Below are positions 27,557 to 36,047 of a DNA stretch of 64,000 nucleotides, piece after piece. Numbering within the stretch: the stretch's first letter is position 1; every line of letters starts with the position of its first letter. Origin of the DNA: Grimontia indica (lineage in GTDB: Bacteria; Pseudomonadota; Gammaproteobacteria; Enterobacterales; Vibrionaceae); assembly GCF_000333895.2 (NCBI RefSeq), contig NZ_ANFM02000006.1, positions 124,001-188,000 on the forward strand, given 5' to 3'. The position numbers and the translations under genes are program-made. The notes under the pieces are model-generated. The model did no database searches, was not told the DNA's origin, and worked only from the letters and a program-made list of their open reading frames with translations.

Positions 27557-28012
27557 ATGAATTTAACTGGCACCGGACGCCGACGCGGCGTTGAATTAAT
27601 GGGTCTAGCGCTTGTTGTTGCCTTTGGCTACTTCTTTGCAGATAAAACCCTGTTTGATGAAGCAACACCTGCCATGCCATCGCCAGCACTAAACTGCACC
27701 ATCGGCACGACTCCCTGTACGTTTGACCACGCAACCGTCTCGATGGCATCAGCCACGGCCGATCCTCTTATTCCGACTGAAATCCGTGTGGAAATCTCTA
27801 ATGCAAATGTCGATCACCTGATAGTAGAGCTTCAAGGCGTTGAGATGAACATGGGAATTTACAAACTCAAGCTTTCTTCAGCAGGCAATAACGTGTATGC
27901 AGGAGACTTGATGCTCCCAATCTGCATGGAAGATGAAATGACTTGGCGAGGCGTAGTCAAAAGCCCTGATAACGCTCTCTCTTTACCTATTGACGTAAGG
28001 ATGGCTCGATGA
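27557..28012 (+). CDS. Membrane-anchored protein in a copper-chaperone operon
   Basis: A 151-aa protein with an N-terminal anchor (about 13-28) and a periplasmic beta-sandwich-like domain. It contains ELQGVEMNMG, a methionine pair reminiscent of YtkA/FixH-type copper domains, and cysteines in LNCTIGTTPC and LPICMEDE. It overlaps the Sco1 gene by 4 bases (ATGA) and so is translationally coupled to it. Context suggests a role in copper delivery or cytochrome oxidase assembly; no direct evidence of function is visible. Confidence 0.6.
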   Translation: MNLTGTGRRRGVELMGLALVVAFGYFFADKTLFDEATPAMPSPALNCTIGTTPCTFDHATVSMASATADPLIPTEIRVEISNANVDHLIVELQGVEMNMGIYKLKLSSAGNNVYAGDLMLPICMEDEMTWRGVVKSPDNALSLPIDVRMAR

Positions 28013-28593
28013 AAGTAAAAGTTCTGGTTGTTGTCGCTGCTCTTTTGGCTGGCTTTGGTGCGCGATACCTCGTTGACCAAAATAACAAACCTGCTGCTAC
28101 CCCATCAGAAATCGGCCTACTTCAAAGTGGAACAGAAACCATCAACCTGTTTGATGAAAACGACGAAAGAGTGCGCGTGGTTTATTTCGGCTATACCCAT
28201 TGCCCAGATGTATGCCCTACGTCACTGGCAATTCTCTCAGCATCACTCAAGTCTTTGCCTGAAGAAACACTCGAAGGTGTAAGACCCGTATTCATCACGC
28301 TTGACCCTGAGCGAGATAATGGTGAAGCCGCGCAAGAGTACGCTGGATATTTTCATCCGAATATTGAAGGTGCCAGCACATCAACGGATAAAACGACGGC
28401 ATTGGCCCGAAAATATGGCGTGCTTTACCAAATTACACAGATGAAAGACTCAGCCATGGAATACGCCGTAGACCACAGCTCTTACTTCTATTTCTTGAAC
28501 CCTAAAGGTGAGTTACTTGAAAAAGTACCTCATACGTTGAATCCAAACATGGTTTCAGACGCCATTCTTAGGCTCACCACCCAAACACAATAA
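28009..28593 (+). CDS. Sco1/SenC family copper chaperone
   Basis: A 194-aa membrane-anchored thioredoxin-fold protein. The anchor covers residues 3-20. The copper ligands are C65 and C69 in THCPDVCPTS and H156 in YAVDHSSYF. Sco proteins load the CuA site of cytochrome c oxidase or act as thiol reductases for it. It overlaps the upstream membrane protein by 4 bases and is 60 bases before the PCuAC gene, forming a three-gene copper module. Confidence 0.9.
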   Translation: MKVKVLVVVAALLAGFGARYLVDQNNKPAATPSEIGLLQSGTETINLFDENDERVRVVYFGYTHCPDVCPTSLAILSASLKSLPEETLEGVRPVFITLDPERDNGEAAQEYAGYFHPNIEGASTSTDKTTALARKYGVLYQITQMKDSAMEYAVDHSSYFYFLNPKGELLEKVPHTLNPNMVSDAILRLTTQTQ

Positions 28594-28653
28594 ACACGAT
28601 GAGATTTCGGCGACTTGTGGATACGGGTCGCGCTTATTTAACAGGAGTTTCCA

Positions 28654-29106
28654 ATGAACTTTCGTGCTTCTCTTTTAGCAGCCGCATTCAGTGCTATTTC
28701 TTTTTCGTCTTTTGCAGCGATTGAAGTTTCAGAGCCCTACGCACGCGCTACACCTCCACACGCGCCAAACAGCGCTGCTTTTATGATGCTGAAAAATAGC
28801 GGGGATGAAACTGTGTCACTCCTTAATGCAACAACATCCGCAGCGGGAGTTGTAGAACTGCATACCCATGCAATGCACGATGGCATGATGAAAATGCGTC
28901 GGGTAGAAAGTATCGAGGTGCCAGCAAATGGCATGACGGAATTGAAGCCGGGTGGTTTACACGTAATGCTCTTTGATTTGCAAAAACCACTTAAGGAAGG
29001 TGAGACACTTCCGCTAACGCTAACCTTTTCAGATGGAACACAAATTACCCAAGAAGTGCCAATCAAGAAGGTCATGGCAGGCGCACATATGAAACACAAG
29101 CACTGA
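28654..29106 (+). CDS. PCuAC family periplasmic copper chaperone
   Basis: A 150-aa exported protein with a signal peptide of about 21 residues (ending SSFA). The Cu(I)-binding pattern H(M)X10MX21HXM is present: methionines in AAFMMLKNSG, then VELHTHAMHDGMMKM, and HVMLFDL. A His-rich tail (HMKHKH) may add metal affinity. PCuAC delivers Cu(I) to Sco1 and the CuA site, which fits the Sco1 gene just upstream. SD AGGAG lies before the ATG. Confidence 0.9.
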   Translation: MNFRASLLAAAFSAISFSSFAAIEVSEPYARATPPHAPNSAAFMMLKNSGDETVSLLNATTSAAGVVELHTHAMHDGMMKMRRVESIEVPANGMTELKPGGLHVMLFDLQKPLKEGETLPLTLTFSDGTQITQEVPIKKVMAGAHMKHKH

Positions 29107-29312
29107 AACGGTTATAAAACTAGCAAAGTTCTAGACTTTTATTCTGATGAGGGACTTAGATCTTTAAGCTGTATCAACATTGAGGCGCATAACTCTACGC
29201 ACTAAGGGGCAGAATAGTAAAACGCAGTCTATGGTTATACTGCAGCCAGTTGTTTAAACAGGTAAATATTAAAGCAGTAAGGCAACCCAACAAAAACGAA
29301 GAGGTTTTTACT

Positions 29313-29558
29313 ATGAAAATTCGTCTCCTAGCAGTAGCAGCAATCGCATCCAGCGCATTATTAGCTGGTTGTTCAAGCAATTCAGCGCTTGAGCAAAGCG
29401 TAGCTGACCTGTCGTCTAAAGTAGACTCTCTGTCTAACCAAGTTTCAGCTCTACAAGGCGACGTAGCAGACGTAGCAGCAGCATCAGCGCTTTCTTATGA
29501 TGAAGCAGCACGCGCAAACGAGCGCATTGACAACATGGCGCAGTCTTACAGCAAGTAA
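29313..29558 (+). CDS. lpp: Murein lipoprotein Lpp
   Basis: An 81-aa lipoprotein. The signal peptide ends in the lipobox LLAGC with lipidated C20. The mature part is a heptad coiled coil (SVADLSSKVDSLSNQVSALQ) followed by an Ala-rich helix, and the chain ends in lysine, the residue joined to peptidoglycan in E. coli. I chose ATG 29313 with GAGG before it; an in-frame upstream ATG has no signal peptide in register. It is convergent with an L,D-transpeptidase gene, whose family makes the Lpp-peptidoglycan bond. Confidence 0.92.
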   Translation: MKIRLLAVAAIASSALLAGCSSNSALEQSVADLSSKVDSLSNQVSALQGDVADVAAASALSYDEAARANERIDNMAQSYSK

Positions 29559-29577
29559 GAACTACGCTATATTCCCC

Positions 29578-30537
29578 CTATAATTCTGCGGCTCCTTCGG
29601 GAGCCGCAGCGTTTTGTGCAAACGCATTTCCCACTTCAATCGGCACGCCTGATTGCACTGCCAGTGCAGCACGATAACGGCTAAAGTTCATTTGGTTTGA
29701 TTTCAGCCAATGCGCAATACGCGGATCAGGTTGAGTCAGAACTCGCTTACCTACCTCTGACTCATCAATGGAAAGAGGGCGATGCGCTTCAACATATACC
29801 GCACCGTCAGGTTCATAACTGGTTTTCACAGGCTCATTGATAATTCGAACCTTTTCTCCCAATACGACTTTCTCAAATAACCAAACGATATCGCTCGGTC
29901 TCATACGAATGCAGCCAGCACTGACACGAAGCCCAATACCGAAGTCTTTGTTCGTGCCATGGATAAGATAGGAGCCAGTGCCATAAGCCAATCTCAGCGC
30001 GTGAGTACCCAGCGGGTTTTCAGGGCCTGCAGGTACCACATCTGGCAGCACAATATTGCGCTCTTCCAAATACTCTTTTCTCAGGCTTGCAGGGGGCGTC
30101 CAGGTCGGGTTTTCACGCTTCTGGCTAATTTTGGTTGTCATAATCGGTGTTTCACGACCAACACTACCAATACCAATCGGGAATATATGAACCTTTTGGT
30201 TTTCCGTATCGAAGTAGTAGAGACGCAACTCCGCCAGATTGATAACGATGCCATCGTAATCAACGTCAGGAAGGATCAATTGCTGTGGAATGGTGACAAA
30301 CGTTCCCGCTTTTGGCAGGTAAGGATCAATTCCCGGGTTTGCAGAAAGCAAAGCCAAAAAGCCTACGTTGTAGTCTTTGGCAATCAATTCGAGGTGCTCA
30401 CCAGGCTTAACAATATGGACAGGGTTGTCCCCTATCAGACGTGTTTCGGCTTCTGGCCAAGCATACTCATTCGCCATTGATAACGTCGGTAGAAGGCTGG
30501 CAAACAAGACAGGGATAAGTTTACGCGCGGATTTCAT
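29578..30537 (-). CDS. L,D-transpeptidase (ErfK/YbiS/YcfS type)
   Basis: A 319-aa exported enzyme. A signal peptide (to about residue 22, ending SMA) is followed by a LysM peptidoglycan-binding region (HIVKPGEHLELIAKDYNVG) and the YkuD catalytic domain. The catalytic motif is SAGCIRM with C209 as nucleophile, preceded by HGTNKDFG. The length and domain order match E. coli ErfK/YbiS/YcfS, which attach Lpp to peptidoglycan. Start ATG 30537 gives a proper signal peptide; a TTG six codons earlier is also open. The last codons (AAAPEGAAEL) overlap the lpp terminator hairpin on the other strand. Confidence 0.9.
   Translation of the reverse strand: MKSARKLIPVLFASLLPTLSMANEYAWPEAETRLIGDNPVHIVKPGEHLELIAKDYNVGFLALLSANPGIDPYLPKAGTFVTIPQQLILPDVDYDGIVINLAELRLYYFDTENQKVHIFPIGIGSVGRETPIMTTKISQKRENPTWTPPASLRKEYLEERNIVLPDVVPAGPENPLGTHALRLAYGTGSYLIHGTNKDFGIGLRVSAGCIRMRPSDIVWLFEKVVLGEKVRIINEPVKTSYEPDGAVYVEAHRPLSIDESEVGKRVLTQPDPRIAHWLKSNQMNFSRYRAALAVQSGVPIEVGNAFAQNAAAPEGAAEL
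29586..29613 (+). terminator. lpp terminator inside the convergent gene end
   Basis: Perfect 10-bp stem CTGCGGCTCC / GGAGCCGCAG closed by the ultra-stable TTCG tetraloop, followed by a short GTTTT run. It lies 27 bases after lpp and within the last codons of the convergent L,D-transpeptidase. Confidence 0.75.
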
Positions 30538-30674
30538 CTCGCCTTTTTCTCTCAAGGTTTTTTGATATTAGTTTCTTCTTAAAAGATAACACGAGATATG
30601 ACCTTTGCTCTCTGCTATGCCTTTCAATACACCAGATTATTCGCTGTTGTTTCTCATGGCCGAAACACAAAGAT

Positions 30675-30699
30675 AAAGAGCGCTTATCAGCGCTCTTTT
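30675..30699 (-). terminator. Terminator after the small outer-membrane protein gene
   Basis: On the minus strand, stem AGAGCGC / GCGCTCT with a 6-base loop and short T runs. It lies 30 bases past the stop. Confidence 0.75.
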
Positions 30700-30728
30700 A
30701 ACAAAATGGTGCCTTGTTCAAAACATGC

Positions 30729-31139
30729 TCAGAAGAACATACGAAGACCAAAAGCTCCCTCAAACTTGAAAGCAGCGTCATCCTGCCAATACCAAGTTGT
30801 TCCCGCCTCACCATAAAGCTCGATATCACCATGCCCCATTGGAACAGCAATCCCTAGCCCAGCACGCGGCCCCCATTTATGGTGTTTATCGTCTACCCAT
30901 TGGGCACCTGTGTAAGCATAAACTGGTGAAAATTCTGGACGGGCGAGCCAATCGCCCAGATTAAAGGTTCCGTCGACAGCGACGCCGTTTTCTTCAATGC
31001 CAATTGATACACGAAGGTTATGCTGGGCAATGCTGACACCAGACATAGGAGAACCGATGAACACGCCCGCCGAAAGGCCTTGCGCTGAAGCCGGCATAGC
31101 CGACGATGCAAGTGCGAGCATAAAAATATAACGTTTCAT
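30729..31139 (-). CDS. Small putative outer-membrane beta-barrel protein
   Basis: A 136-aa exported protein. The signal peptide (KRYIFMLALASSAMPASA) ends near residue 19. The mature part has alternating hydrophobic strands rich in Gly and aromatics and ends LRMFF, a typical outer-membrane C-terminus. Its size fits an 8-strand barrel. I chose ATG 31139 because it gives a standard signal peptide; an ATG four codons upstream is also open. No specific family recognised. Confidence 0.6.
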   Translation of the reverse strand: MKRYIFMLALASSAMPASAQGLSAGVFIGSPMSGVSIAQHNLRVSIGIEENGVAVDGTFNLGDWLARPEFSPVYAYTGAQWVDDKHHKWGPRAGLGIAVPMGHGDIELYGEAGTTWYWQDDAAFKFEGAFGLRMFF

Positions 31140-31365
31140 TTGAAAATCCATTCCCGGAGCACGTTTGGAAACTGACGGTTAAATAACCACTTAGTCAATG
31201 ACTTCTCGTTCGACTTCACTCTACCCATCATCTATCGCAACTACCATACTGTAATGAACGTTTTTTCATAAAAACCTAATCCTTTGAAAGAATTTAAACG
31301 TTATATAGGTCTGATAGGTAAGAGTTGTAACGTGCCTTCGCACAGATTGAGAACGGAGTAACCTG

Positions 31366-32388
31366 ATGCTGATCCGAGTGCCAAAGAAATCAGAAATAAA
31401 AGAAAATGAACTCACCCCGGAAAGTGTTTACAAGTCCCGTCGTGAAATTCTGAAAAAACTCGGAATCGTGACCGCCAGCCTCCCCTTTGCCGCCCAATCC
31501 CAGGCTAATATTTTTGGTATTTTCGGTGGTGATGATGACAAGGCAACTGATGGCACAACCTTTGTCAGATCCCCGCTGGTTGCAGAGAAAACACCTTATG
31601 GCAAAGGGCTAGAAACAACGCCTGAGTCAAAAGTGCTGACCTATAACAACTTCTATGAATTCGGCACCGGAAAAGGTGACCCTGTCGAAAACAGCCAGAA
31701 TTTCGTTGTTAATCCATGGACACTCGAAGTCGATGGCTTAGTGAACAAACCCATGAAGCTGAGCTATGACGACTTGCTTAAAAAATTCCCGCTCGAAGAC
31801 CGCTTCTATCGTATGCGCTGTGTTGAGGCATGGTCCATGAACATTCCTTGGGTAGGTTTTTCCCTCGCGGCACTGTTGAAAGAAGCGGATCCAATGGGAA
31901 GCGCTAAATACGTGGCATTCGAAACCCTTCATGATCCAAAACAAATGCCAGGCCAACGTTCCCAGTTTGTTGGTGGCGGTATTGATTACCCTTATGTAGA
32001 AGGCTTGAGACTGGATGAAGCCATGAATCCGCTGACCTTACTTAGCGTTGGATTGTTTGGTCAAACACTTGCACCGCAGAATGGCGCACCTGTGCGTTTG
32101 GTTGTGCCCTGGAAGTATGGTTTCAAGAGCATCAAATCCATTGTGAAGATTCACCTTCTGGAAGCACAACCAGCGACAACTTGGAATCTGTTAGCGCCAC
32201 ATGAATACGGATTCTATGCCAACGTCAATCCGCAGGTTGACCACCCTCGTTGGAGCCAAGCTTCAGAGCGATTTATCGGTGAAGGTTCTATTTTCAGCTC
32301 GCGTCGTCAGCCGACCGCGATGTTTAATGGCTATCAGGAAGAAGTCGCTCACCTATATACGGACATGAACCTGAAGGCGAATTATTAA
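31366..32388 (+). CDS. msrP: Protein-methionine-sulfoxide reductase catalytic subunit MsrP
   Basis: A 340-aa periplasmic molybdoenzyme (YedY family). A twin-arginine export signal is present ([10 protein letters not shown], Arg25-Arg26, then a hydrophobic stretch ending AAQSQA). The molybdenum-coordinating cysteine is near residue 152 in [11 protein letters not shown], and the pterin-binding block [14 protein letters not shown] follows. It reduces methionine sulfoxide in oxidised periplasmic proteins. It shares one base with msrQ (TAATG), so the pair is coupled. GGAG precedes the ATG. Confidence 0.95.
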   Translation: MLIRVPKKSEIKENELTPESVYKSRREILKKLGIVTASLPFAAQSQANIFGIFGGDDDKATDGTTFVRSPLVAEKTPYGKGLETTPESKVLTYNNFYEFGTGKGDPVENSQNFVVNPWTLEVDGLVNKPMKLSYDDLLKKFPLEDRFYRMRCVEAWSMNIPWVGFSLAALLKEADPMGSAKYVAFETLHDPKQMPGQRSQFVGGGIDYPYVEGLRLDEAMNPLTLLSVGLFGQTLAPQNGAPVRLVVPWKYGFKSIKSIVKIHLLEAQPATTWNLLAPHEYGFYANVNPQVDHPRWSQASERFIGEGSIFSSRRQPTAMFNGYQEEVAHLYTDMNLKANY

Positions 32389-33005
32389 TGCGTTTAACGC
32401 CCACGCACATCACGCTGATTAAAACTATTGTTCATCTTGTCAGCCTAGGCTTTGCAGTCAATTTGGTGAACTTGGTTTTGTCGGGTCGATTTGGCGCAGA
32501 TCCGGTCGATGGCATCACCCACTTCACAGGCATCGCTGCACTGAATACCTTGGTGGTGACTATGTTGATCAGCCCAATCGCCCGTTTTACCAAAAACGGC
32601 TTGTTGGTTCGCTGTCGTCGCGTTGTCGGTCTTTATGCGTTCTTTTGGGCAACATTACATATGCTGACCTATTTTGCGCTCGATCTGACTTTCAATTTCT
32701 CACTGCTTGGGACTGAAATCCTGTCGCGACCTTATCTGACATTTGGTGCACTGGGATGGCTGATCCTGTTTGCACTGACAATGACGTCAACTGCAAAAAT
32801 CCAGCGCAGTATGGGCGCGAAATGGCAGCAATTGCACAACCTCGTTTACGTTGCACTGATTGTTGGCCCCATTCACTTCTACTGGTCGTCAAAATCAGAA
32901 CTCATTGAGCCGACGATTTACCTACTTTTGGCGCTAACCCTGTTGGCGATTCGTTGGAAAACCCTCAAAAGAATCGTTTTACGACCAGTATTTAGGCGGA
33001 CATAA
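32388..33005 (+). CDS. msrQ: MsrQ haem-binding membrane subunit
   Basis: A 205-aa inner-membrane cytochrome b (YedZ family) with about six spans. Conserved haem-ligand histidines occur in VHLVSLGFA, THFTGIAALN, ATLHMLTYFALD and LHNLVYVALIVGPIHF. It passes electrons from quinones or flavin to MsrP. It starts within the msrP stop codon. Confidence 0.93.
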   Translation: MRLTPTHITLIKTIVHLVSLGFAVNLVNLVLSGRFGADPVDGITHFTGIAALNTLVVTMLISPIARFTKNGLLVRCRRVVGLYAFFWATLHMLTYFALDLTFNFSLLGTEILSRPYLTFGALGWLILFALTMTSTAKIQRSMGAKWQQLHNLVYVALIVGPIHFYWSSKSELIEPTIYLLLALTLLAIRWKTLKRIVLRPVFRRT

Positions 33006-33130
33006 CCTCACTTTTGAACGGCTCTGCACAATTAGCGCATCCAGATATAGCAAATTTCAAATTTTTGCCATACTTTAGGGAACCTTAGCGCAACCCTATG
33101 TTGTAGTGTTGATTTTTGGAGTAGGCGTTT

Positions 33131-33760
33131 TTGCTGGACGAACTGATTTCGCAGAGCCTGAGAGACTTTCAATCTGATTGTGTCAGCTTTTGCGAACACC
33201 ACTATCCGACAATCCACAATCGTGGAATGAAAGAAAGCCACTTGGGCAAAGCCTTGGCGCGTCGTTTAATCCACTCCTACAACAATCTCAATATCGATGC
33301 GGAATACACTCAGCTTGATGAAACAGCCACACTCAAACATCCTGCATTTCGCATTGAGAGCCCTGAACATCAAATCTACATTGTCGCGCATCGCTTAATC
33401 AGTGCGAATGTTGCCTGCCGAAAAGGTCTTGTAAAAGACACGCAATGGACGTTAGAGCATCTAGATACGGCAAGTGATAAAGAGAAACGGCTCATCATTG
33501 TTGCCGATCACTGGGTCGACCGATCCAGCGCGAGTAAGTCCGTACCGAGTTGGTGGCTCGGTCACCAACCCATCCACAAAGAAGAGTATGTCGCACAAGG
33601 GATCCGATTAGTCGACGCGGATCGCAGCCTTTCGGAAGATATTGCGCAAGAATGCAATCTCAGTGACGGTCGACACCGGATATTTCATCCTCTTTTCCGT
33701 CATCGCGATGGATTGCCACTGTTCAAATACATGCTACTCACCGCTGCCTACACGCTGTAA
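33131..33760 (+). CDS. Hypothetical cytoplasmic protein
   Basis: A 209-aa soluble protein with a TTG start (GGAGTAGG lies before it). It alternates helices and strands: an N-terminal helical part with HLGKALARRLIHSYNNL, a central strand HQIYIVAHRLISAN, and RLIIVADHWVDR. The pattern slightly resembles restriction-endonuclease-like folds, but no catalytic motif can be named. It is followed after 24 bases by a MATE transporter gene on the same strand. No function proposed. Confidence 0.55.
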   Translation: MLDELISQSLRDFQSDCVSFCEHHYPTIHNRGMKESHLGKALARRLIHSYNNLNIDAEYTQLDETATLKHPAFRIESPEHQIYIVAHRLISANVACRKGLVKDTQWTLEHLDTASDKEKRLIIVADHWVDRSSASKSVPSWWLGHQPIHKEEYVAQGIRLVDADRSLSEDIAQECNLSDGRHRIFHPLFRHRDGLPLFKYMLLTAAYTL

Positions 33761-33784
33761 CTGATCCACCCTGAACGGAATCTC

Positions 33785-35152
33785 ATGACCACAGAAGTTC
33801 ACGCTAACGACGCGATGTTGCGCGACGCGCCATTGTTACGCCTTTTCCTTCGTTATTCACTGCCAACAATCGCTGCCATGCTGGTGACGGGTATTTATGT
33901 TGCCGTTGATGGCATGTTTATCGGCCATTTTGTTGGTGAAGAAGGACTAGCAGCTATCATGCTTGCCTATCCTATCGGGTCCATTCTCTATGCCTTGGGC
34001 AACCTGATTGGCATGGGCGCTGCGTCTCTCGTTTCTATCAACCTTGGACAAGGAAAACCAAACGTCGCGCAGCATATTGTCGGGAACGCACTGTCCTTAT
34101 CACTGATTGTCAGCCTTATTATCTCGATCGTCGGCGTGGCGTTTTGCGAAGATGTCATTCTCGCACTCGGTGCAGAAGGTCGGGTTGCAGAAATGGCTGT
34201 TACTTACCTTCGGTGGTATTTCGGGATGGGCGTATTTGCGCTGGTATCCATGGCATTCTCTATTTTGCTGAGAAACGATGGGGAACCAAACCGCGTTACT
34301 TTCATTATGATCTTTGGCGGCGTGCTAAATATCTTTCTAGATTGGGTATTTATCGTTTTGATTCCATGGGAGCTAAAAGGCGCGGCGATTGCGACCATGC
34401 TGTCTCAGGCCGCAACTGCATTGCTTTGTTTACGTCACTTTTTCAAACCAACCACCCGGTTACGTTTTACGCTAGATTCCATCGTCATTAGGGCCAAAAC
34501 GATCACAGACATTCTTCAACTCGGCATTCCGGGTTTTTTGATGTACCTGTATCTGTCTGTGGTGCTCACTTTTCACAATATGGCGTTTCTCGCCTCTGGT
34601 GCTCCTATCAATGTCGCTGCCTATGCCATAGTCAGTTATACAGAAGCCTTTTTTTATTTAGCTTTTGAAGGTATCGCCTTGGGTATGCAACCCATTACCA
34701 GTTTTAACCTGGGTGCAGGCCAGATTCAGCGTGTTAAAACCAGCCGGAATATCGCCTTTGGTGCGACCATGATTGTTGCCGCTTTTGGCTTGTTTATCGT
34801 ATACGGATTTCCTGAAGCCATTATTTATGCCTTTGGCGGAGATAATCCAGAGTTGGCTGCAGTGACCCGAGAAGGCATGTACCTCTACTTCTGGGGCTTG
34901 CCAATGGAAGGTTTACTTTTGGTCGGTGCGATATATTTTCAGTCTATCAATCAGGCGAGCATTGCCAATTGGTTAACGGGCGGTAAACTGGTCATTATTG
35001 CCGCAATGTTATATTTCCTAACGAAATTCGCCGGCACAACGGGTACATGGATTTCACTCGCTTGTACCAGCACCCTGCTGACACTATGGATGCTGTGGAA
35101 GTTGTATCAAACCCAACCAGTTACGGCGTCACTTAATAAACCACCACAATAA
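33785..35152 (+). CDS. MATE family efflux transporter
   Basis: A 455-aa inner-membrane protein with about 12 spans in two homologous halves. The first half begins PTIAAMLVTGIYVAVDGMFIGHFVG, the standard MATE N-terminus; the second half repeats it as GIPGFLMYLYLSVVLTFHNMAF. This NorM/DinF superfamily expels cationic compounds with sodium or proton gradients. It is 9 bases upstream of an AEC transporter, so the two are probably cotranscribed. Substrate unknown. Confidence 0.88.
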   Translation: MTTEVHANDAMLRDAPLLRLFLRYSLPTIAAMLVTGIYVAVDGMFIGHFVGEEGLAAIMLAYPIGSILYALGNLIGMGAASLVSINLGQGKPNVAQHIVGNALSLSLIVSLIISIVGVAFCEDVILALGAEGRVAEMAVTYLRWYFGMGVFALVSMAFSILLRNDGEPNRVTFIMIFGGVLNIFLDWVFIVLIPWELKGAAIATMLSQAATALLCLRHFFKPTTRLRFTLDSIVIRAKTITDILQLGIPGFLMYLYLSVVLTFHNMAFLASGAPINVAAYAIVSYTEAFFYLAFEGIALGMQPITSFNLGAGQIQRVKTSRNIAFGATMIVAAFGLFIVYGFPEAIIYAFGGDNPELAAVTREGMYLYFWGLPMEGLLLVGAIYFQSINQASIANWLTGGKLVIIAAMLYFLTKFAGTTGTWISLACTSTLLTLWMLWKLYQTQPVTASLNKPPQ

Positions 35153-35161
35153 GAGGCAAGG

Positions 35162-36043
35162 ATGCTCGAAAAAATCATTAGCATACTGTTTCCGGTATTT
35201 GCCGTCGTCGCAGCTGGCTTTTTTGTAGGCAAGGCATTCAAACCTGATATGCGCCATATCAACAGAATCAATATCGATTTAATGGTGCCGTGTTTGGTGT
35301 TCACCACCCTTTCTGTGATGCCTATGGGCGGGCAACAAAACTCGCTCATCGTGGCTGCTGTTCTCGCTGTTCTGCTCCCCGGCGTTTTAATGTTTGGCAT
35401 CGGAAAAGTGATGTCTCTGCCTTTCAAAACCTGGGGACCGCCTCAAATGTTCCGTAATAGCGGGAACCTTGCTATTCCTCTTTTTGGCTATGCATTTGGG
35501 GTGAGTGCAGAGGCGCCTGCCGTCTTGCTCTTTGTGGTTTCTGTCATTCTCCACCTTACCGTGGGTATGGCTTTGCTGAGCAACAGCGAATATCGCTTTA
35601 ACAACGTCCTTAAAATGCCGCTGCTTTGGGCGGCTATGCTCGCGCTGGTTTTCAATCTCAATGGCTGGACAGTTTGGAATCCACTCAATGAAGGCATGAC
35701 GCTCGTTGGAAATGCAGCGGTGCCCGTCATGCTGATTTCACTTGGCGTTCAGCTGACTGCCATTAAGTGGTCTGGAATTCGTGTTGGAATTTTGAGCACG
35801 ATATTGAGCTTGGTGACAGGTGCAATCAGTTTTACGCTGATCTACTTTTTTATCCCTCTTCCGTCAGAGCACATGCGAATGATGCTTTTGTTCGCCATGC
35901 TGCCACCAGCCGTGATGAATTTTCTCTACGCAGAGCGCTTTAAAGTGGGCGCAGATGAGGTAGCGTCAATGGTGCTGTTCGGAAATGGCTTTACCGTATT
36001 GACGCTACCTTTGCTGCTTATCGCGGCTTTTGCATGGTTATGA
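35162..36043 (+). CDS. AEC family transporter
   Basis: A 293-aa membrane protein with about ten spans of the auxin efflux carrier family. Recognisable features are VAAGFFVGKAFKPD at the start, the PCLVFTTLS segment, FRNSGNLAIPLFGYAFG and LISLGVQL. Bacterial members move small organic acids. AGAGG lies before the ATG, nine bases after the MATE stop. It converges with the SgrR-type gene with only four bases between stops. Confidence 0.85.
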   Translation: MLEKIISILFPVFAVVAAGFFVGKAFKPDMRHINRINIDLMVPCLVFTTLSVMPMGGQQNSLIVAAVLAVLLPGVLMFGIGKVMSLPFKTWGPPQMFRNSGNLAIPLFGYAFGVSAEAPAVLLFVVSVILHLTVGMALLSNSEYRFNNVLKMPLLWAAMLALVFNLNGWTVWNPLNEGMTLVGNAAVPVMLISLGVQLTAIKWSGIRVGILSTILSLVTGAISFTLIYFFIPLPSEHMRMMLLFAMLPPAVMNFLYAERFKVGADEVASMVLFGNGFTVLTLPLLLIAAFAWL

Positions 36044-36047
36044 AGCG

